Below are positions 55,747 through 64,000 of a stretch of DNA of 64,000 bases, in pieces. Origin of the DNA: Neurospora intermedia (taxonomy: Eukaryota; Ascomycota; Sordariomycetes; Sordariales; Sordariaceae). Where the stretch lies: positions 1-64,000 of the forward strand of contig BTPP01000009.1 of NCBI GenBank assembly GCA_037102815.1. Reading direction: 5' to 3'. The notes under the pieces were generated by a model that ran no database searches, had not been told where the DNA came from, and was given only the letters and a program-made list of their open reading frames with translations. The position numbers and the translations under genes are program-made. Numbering within the stretch: position 1 is the first letter of the stretch; every line of letters begins with the position of its first letter.

Positions 55747-58700
55747 ATGGCGTCTTCCCAACCAACATCATCGGGGCCCATACTCGATTCCCCTCCGAGT
55801 CCGAATCCTCAGTCACAGCCAAACACCGAAACGTCCTCGTCGCAACATCGTGCGAACCCGTCCGAAGCACCAGCCCAAGCCGGCCCTGGTCCTGCACGTC
55901 CATCTGCACTCACCAAGCGCCCAAGTCACCGAGAAGTTGCGGCCTACCGCATGTCCAGGAAATTGCAAAGGTTACGCGCCGACAGTAACCAGCCACACTC
56001 TCCCACTATGGAGCTCCCCGATCGCCTCAAAGACAATGGAAAAGACGAGGACAATGAGGAGGATGTCCTGCAGCCCCAGGGTGGCATGTTCATGAACATG
56101 AACCAGAGCATTTTTGGTCTCATCGCTGCTGCTGGAAGCACTGTGGATTTCCACGACCGGTTTGAAGGCCAAAGTTCGGAAGACGAAGACGATGTGCCGA
56201 ATCACATGGCCATGACCTTTGCCGGCCCGGGCATCAAAGGCACAGCACGCAATCGCGAAACTGCCGGCACTGTCAAGTCATTAAGCCAGACTGTTGTTTT
56301 CAACAAGCCACCTGCAAGTGCCACAGCAGATGCAGGACCAAGCAACATCCACCGCCGGCGCCTTTCTGGACACAAGCTTCTACAGTCGGTTCCCGGTCTC
56401 TCCCGGCTTTCGAGTTCCCACAAGTCGAAAAAGACGAAACAGCACAAGGCACCAGCGATGGCGGATAACAAAATCGAAGAAGAAGAAGACCCCGACCCAT
56501 CTTCTCCTCTTCCTCCACTGAGCAAAGACGAAACCAAGTCGCTCGGCCTTGCCCCACCAATAGAGATCGTCCGAGCTGAAGGGAACGGGGCACCTCTCAT
56601 GAGCAGAATGCTCGAGGCACGGGCCGAAATGGAAGCCCGACCCAGTTTCGATCTTGACAGATTGTCGGGAGAACATCGTCGTGATGACGCCGGCGTAACC
56701 GGACAGCTTGCCAAAAAGTTAAAGGATATCTTCGAGTTTGACACGGCCGAAGAGGTTATTGAAGAGTACCCTTGTTGGTTGCTACAACATGTTCTCCTGC
56801 AGGGCTACATGTACATTACGGCCAACCACATCGCCTTCTATGCCCACCTCCCCAAAAAGGCAGTAAGTCGTTGTCTGACCATGATACGACACACTGTCAG
56901 TCGCTAACGTTCTTTTCAACAGCACGAGATCGCAAAGTCCGGCTACCTGTCGAAGAGCGGCAAACGAAATCCAAAGTACAACCGCTATTGGTTCCGTCTG
57001 AAGGGGGATGTCCTCTCATACTACCAGGATCCCAAGGATCACTACTTCCCCGCTGGTCAGATCGACTTACGATACGGCATTTCGGCCAGCGTGAACGACA
57101 AGGAAAAAGAGGGCAATTACTTCTCCGTCAGCACGCATCATCGAACATACCACTTCAAGGCTGACAGCGCTCGGAGTGCAAAGGAATGGGTCAAGAGTCT
57201 ACAGCGAGTCATCTTCCGCTCGCACAATGATGGAGACAGTGTCAAGATTTCCATCCCTATCAAGAATATTCTTGACATTGAGGAAACCCAGATGGTTGAG
57301 TTTGCAGATACATGCAAAATTCGCGTCATTGATAATGATGAGACGTATGCTATCGACGAGGTAAGAAACCGGTGTATTATGTCTCGTTGGTGCATCTGCT
57401 AAAAACACCAGTATTTCTTCTCCTTCTTCAGCTTCGGCAAGAAGGCCATCCAGGTTCTCAAGGTCCTCGTAGAGGATTCCTCACCCGAAGATTCTGGAGC
57501 GAACGACGCCCCCAAGGGAACGGGAGGCGACGGGGCGATTGGTGACAATTTTGGCAGCCCACGAACTCGCACATTCAGCGAAGGGGTCAAAGCTACGCTT
57601 TCCCCGGTCTCGCCCATCCAGATCGCCTCCCCGAGTTCTCGTGCTAGCGGCGATTACTTCAAGAGCAGCTTCGATGGTACCCGACCTTTCAGTCGTCGAA
57701 GTTTCGACGCCAGCCCAGGCACAGCAGGTTACGCAGGCTCACCTCCCCGCAGACTTCATGGAGACGGCCGGAGATCGTTTAGCAAACCCCGCCACGAGCC
57801 ACATGCGAGTACCGATTCGTACGCCCAGAGCTTCGATGACCCTAGTCAGGCAAGTCTATCGGCCTTGGTGGCCTCTGGTAGCGAGGATCAGTCAGCCAGC
57901 CAAATTCTCCGAGGAAGCGATGTTTTTCACAGCCCAATCTTCCGTAGGTCGGCATCGGCTACGCGCGCGACAACAGAGGGGGAAGGGGTCGCTGCCCCGC
58001 CGATTGTGCGTCAACACACCGCGGGCTTGGTCCGACTTCACGGACCTCATCATGCAGCCACCACGGGCCAGATTGGTGACCACATGGCAGAAGCAGAAGG
58101 CGGTCCTTCAACGCCCATGCTGCAAAGCATTGCGATGATGGGCAATTATCCATTGCAGAGGGCCAACGCATTTATGGGCTACTTGGACCAGCAGTCCAGA
58201 CGCATGAGCAACCTTCTAGCAACAGAGTCTATGGGATATGTCGAGAAGGTGTCTGGCATGTGGAAGGGCGGCAAGAAGCATTACGATCATCCTGCTGGAA
58301 GGAGGACCGAAAGGGAGGATGTCGAGGATGACCCCGAGGAGAGAGCTCTGTCAGAAGCCCGTTTTCAGGCGCACTTTGCCCTGCCGGAGACGGAGAGGTT
58401 GCAGGCTGCGTACTTTGGGTTCATTGTCAGGGTTTTGCCACTCTATGGCAAGATTTATATCAGCAACCGCCACTTCTGCTTCCGCAGCTTGCTACCAGGC
58501 ACCCGGACGAAGCTCATCCTGCCTCTGAAGGATATTGAGACTGTCGACAAAGAAAAGGGGTTCCGGTTTGGGTACTCCGGCTTGGTCGTTGTTATCCGTG
58601 GCCATGAAGAGATTTTCTTTGAATTTGCCAAGGCGGAGAACCGGGATGATTGTGCTATTACGATCATCCAGAGCCTGGATGCAGCGAGATACCTGGCCGA

Positions 58701-60519
58701 GTCGCAGGAGGTGGAGGAAGCGCAAGCAGCAGAAGCTGAGAGGGATGCACTCAACCAGGCAAGAAACGAAGAGTTCCCTGATCACGAGATCGAGCTTCCT
58801 CGACAGGCATCTGGGGTATCTGATGCCCCCACGATATTGTTCGATGACCCCAAGGCTTCCTTCCTAAACTTTAAGCCCAGCGAGCCCATGCGCATCACCT
58901 GTTTGACCATCGGTTCGCGCGGCGACGTCCAGCCTTACATCGCCCTCTGCAAGAGGCTACTCGAAGAAGGCCACCACCCCAAGATCGTCACACACCGGGA
59001 GTTCAAAGACTGGATCGAAAGCCACGGGATCGCATTCGGTCCCGTTGAGGGTGACCCTTCGGAACTCATGCGCATCTGCATTGAAAACGGCACGTTCACC
59101 TACGCCTTTTTGCGCGAAGCCAACTCCAAGTTCCGTGGCTGGCTCGACGAGCTGCTCACTTCAGCCTGGGAAGCCTGCCAAGGCAGCGACCTGCTCATCG
59201 AGTCCCCCTCCGCCATGGCGGGCATCCACATCGCCGAAGCGCTTGGGATTCCCTACTTCCGCGCCTTTACCATGCCGTGGACCCGCACGCGCGCCTATCC
59301 GCATGCCTTTATAATGCCGGGGCAGAAGATGGGCGGCGCATATAACTACATTACGTACGTCATGTTCGATAATGTTTTCTGGAAGGCCACGGCGCATCAG
59401 GTCAATCGGTGGAGGAACAAGTACCTCGGTTTGCCCAACACCAGCCTCGAGAAGTTGCAGCCCAACAAGGTTCCCTTCCTCTACAACTTTTCCCCGTCTG
59501 TGGTGCCTCCTCCCATCGATTACAGCGACTGGATCCGCGTCACTGGGTACTGGTTCCTCGACGAAGGAGGCGACAAGTGGCAGCCACCCAAGGAGTTGAC
59601 CGACTTCATTGCCAAGGCCAGGGCTGACGAGAAGAAGCTGGTTTACATTGGCTTTGGAAGTATTATCGTTTCGGACCCCGCCAAGATGACGCAGGAGATT
59701 ATCGACGCCGTCCTTAAAGCTGACGTTCGCTGTATTCTCTCAAAAGGCTGGTCCGACCGGTCAGCAGCAGTCGACGGTGTTGAGAAGCCAAAGGTGGCAG
59801 ACCCAAGTTTCCCCCCCGAAATTCTACAGATCCAGTCCGCCCCACACGACTGGCTCTTCCAGCAAGTCGATGCCGCTGCCCATCACGGCGGCTCTGGAAC
59901 TACTGGCGCCAGCTTGCGGGCTGGTATCCCGACTATCATTCGGCCTTTCTTCGGCGACCAGTTCTTCTTTGCGGGACGAGTCGAGGATCTTGGGGTCGGG
60001 ATTTATCTGAAGAAGTGGGGAGTCCAGAGTTTTGCGAGGGCACTGTGGGAAGCGACGCATAGTAGCAGAATGCAGATGAGGGCTGAGGTACTGGGAGGCC
60101 AAATCCGCGCTGAGAACGGTGTGGATACCGCTATCCAGGCCATCTATCGCGACTTGGACTACGCCAGGAACTTGATCACCTTGAAGAGGCAGAAACATCA
60201 GTCGCGGAGGAATAGCGTAGCTACGCCCACGCCGGGTGCCAAGCCCAACGCTCCCGAGGATGACCAGGGTCAGGAAGCCGAAGAGGACGACATTGATGCG
60301 GACGATGAAGAGGAAGAGAGCTGGACCTTTGTTGGAGGGAACGAGGATGATCTGGCGGGGTCCATGTCCATGTCGAGAAGTGATATGCTGAGTCAGACGG
60401 TTGCGGATTTGAGGGGTGTGAAAGTCGGGAAGGCACCAGCTTTGGGAAGCCGGGTGTTGAGTTCTCCGCCTACCAGCCCAGGCGCGATGAGGGGAGCAGG
60501 CGGCGTGAAGTATGTTTAG
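55747..60519 (+). CDS. atg26: Sterol 3-beta-glucosyltransferase Atg26/Ugt51
   Basis: Three exons, 55747..56862, 56923..57360 and 57412..60519, with introns of 60 bp (GTAAGT..CAACAG) and 51 bp (GTAAGA..CACCAG), both in phase 0; 1,553 residues. The joins read [15 protein letters not shown] and [15 protein letters not shown]. It transfers glucose from UDP-glucose to ergosterol; in some fungi it is needed for peroxisome turnover. Domain order is a disordered Ser/Pro-rich N-terminus, a GRAM domain (about 330-372 onward), a PH domain (about 377-475, [21 protein letters not shown]), a second GRAM domain (about 785-890), then the GT28-type N-terminal lobe from 1,011 ([21 protein letters not shown]) (quoted near its full length) and the UDP-sugar-binding lobe with [17 protein letters not shown] near 1,342. 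The acidic tail is typical. The gene is intact, and its length fits Sordariomycete orthologues. Confidence 0.95.
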
Positions 60520-61690
60520 AGAACGCCTGGGTGGTAGCTGCTATGGATCACGGGACATAGCTGGCTTGTCTCTGGTGTTTTCTCTTTTTTTCCTTCTTCT
60601 TTCTCCTATCCATTTTCTCGGAGAACGACGACTAACAAACAGACGCATTGGCTCGTGCCACGGCTGGCGTGCTGGAGTATAGGTACAAGGCACTTGAATT
60701 GTTTACTCTTTGGTACTACACGTATCACGGGGCGAGAGGGCACCGTTGGGTGTAGGGTAGGAGGGCTGGGGTTGACTTGGTTATCAAATCAATACATCAT
60801 ATCAATAATAGACACTATTCGTTAATCGCAATTCGGAAAACGTTATACAGTCCGATGCTGGTTGGTTTGTTAGATCAGTACACTAGGCACCTCTACAGTA
60901 CTGTACTCTACAATGCACTAGACGAAATCAATCCCGAATAGTCCTCAAGCTTACAAGGACAAGTCAAAATGGCTGAATACGAATTACAAAGGCATCGACA
61001 GAAATTGATATGAGATATTGAATATCGGAAATGGCGTTACTAAGGTAAGACCACGCATTAGTAGCTAATGAAAACGTCTAGGAAAGTTGACGCAAGGTCT
61101 CGAGCTAATACAAACCAGTACTGGACTGTACACTAAACATCAGTGACTTCCATTGCCCTACTCGTAACACTCTGCCAATTCCGGATGCAAGCCACGGGCA
61201 TCAAGACCACAAAAGGCAAGGGAACGGACACAAAGGTGGTCGCGGTTGAAGGGCAGTGTATAATGTGTTCAGATAAAGAACATCAACACATAAAGAAGGG
61301 ACGCCACCTTCCCGAACTCACACGGGACCTTTTCAGCGAGGTATCGGGGCCAAGGTTGAAAACGTATGCTGAACTGCTCTTCTTGTCAGATTCTTCAAAA
61401 CGATGCCTGTATAGGTGGATTGGATTCGAGAAGTCTTGGGAATGATGCGGACTGCCACTACCGTAGGTAGAGGTAGGTATCAATGCAGCACGTCCGTGTA
61501 CCTATTAACCGATTTCTTTAGCTGGCTAGTATGAAAAGCGTGTATGGCTAGTATACCCACATTTACAACGCTGAGTAAGCGCAGCCGCCCAGCCCAGCCA
61601 CTATACACATACCGTACAACATCGCTGCCCAACCCTCGCCGGCGTCGCGTAGTCTGTTAGCGACCGTTAGCCGTATATGTAATTGAATGA
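60520..61690. other. Intergenic region downstream of atg26
   Basis: About 1.2 kb, including the atg26 3' flank with a T/C-rich tract at 60,580-60,610. An open plus-strand frame at 61,143-61,445 has no recognisable domain and is not called. Composition shifts toward RIP-mutated DNA from about 61,690. Confidence 0.6.
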
Positions 61691-61699
61691 AGCTATTGC

Positions 61700-64000
61700 G
61701 AGACTTTACTCTACTATTGTATAATTATTCTAAGCGATTATCCGTTGTCTTTATTATTATATAGTTGAATATTGACTTCGTAATATTTATTAATATACTG
61801 CCGCCCGCCCGCCCACTGTACGTTGCGTATTCGCCTAGTAGGTTAGACTTCCTCCCAACCGACGAAAACGATTATATTTAACTATAATTTAATAGATTTA
61901 CCTATTAAAATAACCTCTAATTCGTTTCGACTAGTTACTCCTAACCGAAGTACAACTCCCCTTACCGAAATTTAATTGTTATTAATCCGCCGCCGGCGCG
62001 AGTTATTGAAATTAAGAATATAGTTACTATCCCCTAGTAAGTACATTACTTACTAGCTACTAGTAAAACTACTATTTACTTCCTCTAACTATAATAATAA
62101 GATTACTACTTTTAATGTATTGTAAAATTATTATATATAGTAAAGTTTTATAATTGTATTTTATAATAATATAAAGAGTAAATCGAGGGAGGATGTAGGC
62201 GCTATTATACGGATTAATTACCGCTATATATACGGTCGCATTTATTAAGTAGCTAGGCAAGGTATTAGAAATACTATTTTAAGGCGCTTCGATTGCTTAT
62301 ATTAAGTAAAAGTCGTATTAAAGAAGAGGCAAGGCAATTAGTAGTTTATTAAAGAGATTAAGAACTATTATAATTACCCTTTTAATGTTACTAACCTTAC
62401 CGGTAATATTATTTATTAATAATAGATTCGTTATAATTATAAAGAAGGGATTAAAATAGTTGTAGAAAGGTTATTTAATATTATTAGAATAAGCGTTCGT
62501 TAGATTATTTATTATTTAAGTAGTACTTTAAATTTTAACGAGGAAAATACCGTCGTTACTATCTAATACGTTGACTATAATAGTCTAATATTAAAATTAT
62601 ATAATCTTCGAATCCCTATTATAATTTAGGAAGTCTATAATATTCAATACTATATTTATTATATAAAGTATAGTCTTTATACCTCGATTAAGATACTTAT
62701 CGATTTATTAGAGTATAATAAGAACTTCTATAGTATTGAGTACTTTATTAATTATAATCCACTCTTTCCTAATTAGTAAAGGGTATTACGGGTGTTCTAG
62801 ACTTTCGATTAGTGTATTGAAATATGGAAGAAAAATCCCTATATATTACTAGTAAATAATATGTATAAGGTATATAAATCCTCTCGTTTGGGAAACCGAC
62901 TTTTTTTTATAAAATCGATTTCTTTAAAAAAAGTCGATTTTTTACAAAGAAATCGATTTTATAAAAAAAAGTCGGTTTCCCAAAAAAAAATCGGTTTGCC
63001 GTAGATTGTACGTAACTAACTATAGCTTTATATAAGTTAATTGCTTCAACCTCCCCCTCCTTAACGTTACTAGTATTAATATATTTAATTATAATTTTAA
63101 TATAGTATACGGTCTTTTAAATAGGGAGAGACAAGAAGACTTCTAATAGTAGTTTAATTATTTGAAGAAGCTTTAAGAGGATTACGAGATTCCTAACCCT
63201 ATAGTATTTATTACTAACTTTAATAGAGGATTTAAAAAGGCCGCTATTGCTACTTACTTAAACGTACTGTACTAATTCTATATATAGTACGTTATAAAGA
63301 ACGTAAATTACTATATTAAAAAGAAGTAGGTTTAATTAAGTAGTACCGAACTAGCTCCGACCGTTAATATATTAAATCCCCTGCTAATTATCCGGGATTT
63401 AGATAGCCGTAGCCCCAACCCCCTATTTTATATTACTCCAATCGATAGTAACGATAGTAACGGCAATAGTATTAATATTAACGAGTATATTAACAATAAT
63501 TTAGAGGAGGAGGATCCGGAAGAGGCCGACGATACTACTGCTATTAACCGCTTTATTTAATAATATAATAATAATTAAGGAGTTCGTAAAGTAATTAATA
63601 AGCTATTAATTAAAGTTATCGCTCTACGGTACTATAATATACTAGTCTTTAATCTAATTCGTCGATTTTATTAAGATATATATAAGGGATTTTAAACTAG
63701 GTAGAAGTAGGTAGTATATATTAATAATAAGGATTACTTTAAGCGGGTATAATATTTATTATACTACGAATTTAAAAGATAGATTTGTAAGTTAAACCCC
63801 TATTATTTCTATTATAAATCGTATATTTTTTTTGCCTACTATCTTTACTTATTCAATTAACGGCCTTTCATTACAACTCTACTAGCTTACTTCTATAAAT
63901 ATTATTTATTATAGATTAACGAATATAGTAACTACGTAATATCGAAGCTTAGAAATTATAGTATCCGGGCAAATAGTAGAATCGAATTTTTATATAAAGC
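61700..64000 (+). mobile_element. Mutator-like (MULE) DNA transposon, RIP-mutated, cut by the window edge
   Basis: The degraded plus-strand translation contains a MULE transposase signature. It reads WKKNPYILLVNNMYKVYKSS at about 62,828 (LLVDNTYK is typical), FNIVYGL-type sequence near 63,090, and FITNFNRGFKKAAIA near 63,220, followed by a Cys/His-like QF-I-HVIKNV region and an acidic tail EEEDPEEADDT near 63,500. Many RIP-type stops are present, so it is dead. The left end lies somewhere in 61,560-61,700 (terminal repeat not identified) and the right end is outside the window. A short palindromic element interrupts the transposase at 62,887. Confidence 0.7.
62887..62984. repeat. Perfect 39-bp hairpin inserted in the MULE transposase
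   Basis: Arms 62,887-62,925 and 62,946-62,984 are exact reverse complements (outer ends TTTGGGAAACCGAC) around a 20-bp spacer. The spacer and right flank contain further partial copies of the AAACCGA-T-rich motif. The break in transposase reading at this point indicates an inserted fold-back or MITE-like element. No transposase source is known. Confidence 0.85.

Noticed and set aside
61143-61445. Plus-strand 100-codon open frame downstream of atg26
   Set aside because: No domain, no leader or splice evidence; probably chance.
62072-62260. Minus-strand open frame inside the MULE region
   Set aside because: AT-rich chance frame on the strand opposite the transposase remnant.

Overview
The window looks like a piece of a filamentous ascomycete genome, most likely a Sordariomycete of the Sordariales type. 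It alternates between gene islands of balanced composition with short spliced introns (51-101 bp, GT..AG, CTAAC/CTGAC-like branch sites) and long stretches that are extremely T/A rich, depleted of CpA/TpG and full of TpA. That is the signature of repeat-induced point mutation (RIP). The organism inference is from RIP plus the gene set (cmr1, mtf2, atg26, carotenoid oxygenase); I cannot name a species.

Layout. 1-26,650 is a RIP-mutated repeat block. It holds a 2.1-kb palindrome, a telomere-like CCCTAA-rich minisatellite, and three nested LTR-retrotransposon fossils: an outer chromovirus, a gag-only LTR element inside it, and a 9.6-kb Ty3/Gypsy chromovirus inside that. 26,738-31,160 is a gene island with a DUF1989 protein, a carotenoid cleavage oxygenase and the 3' part of an alpha/beta hydrolase, all on the minus strand. 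31,775-39,097 is a 7,323-bp DNA transposon (copy 1) that has split the hydrolase. 39,098-47,346 is a second island: hydrolase 5' part, a class III aminotransferase, mtf2 and, divergently, cmr1. 47,347-54,669 is a second copy of the same transposon, exactly 7,323 bp, in the same orientation, with its own target duplication. 54,678-61,690 holds atg26 (sterol 3-beta-glucosyltransferase). From about 61,700 to the window end lies a RIP-mutated Mutator-like (MULE) element that runs off the edge.

The most interesting system is the 7,323-bp transposon. It has 22-bp inverted termini beginning TTATCTCAGCG, makes perfect 8-bp target duplications (two independent cases), and carries two damaged genes: a RecQ-type DEAH helicase on the plus strand and, converging on it, a protein resembling the fungal DUF6589 family. 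I do not recognise it as hAT, KDZ, Helitron or Starship. It may be an undescribed transposon superfamily in which the DUF6589 protein is the transposase.

Among host genes, DUF1989 protein, carotenoid oxygenase, alpha/beta hydrolase and aminotransferase are consecutive and co-directional once the transposon is subtracted, so they may once have been a small metabolic cluster, now broken. mtf2 (mitochondrial expression), cmr1 (DNA-damage-associated WD40 protein) and atg26 (sterol glucoside synthesis) look like intact housekeeping genes.

Limits: domain calls in RIP-mutated DNA come from reading degraded translations by eye, so their edges are approximate. No database search was possible.
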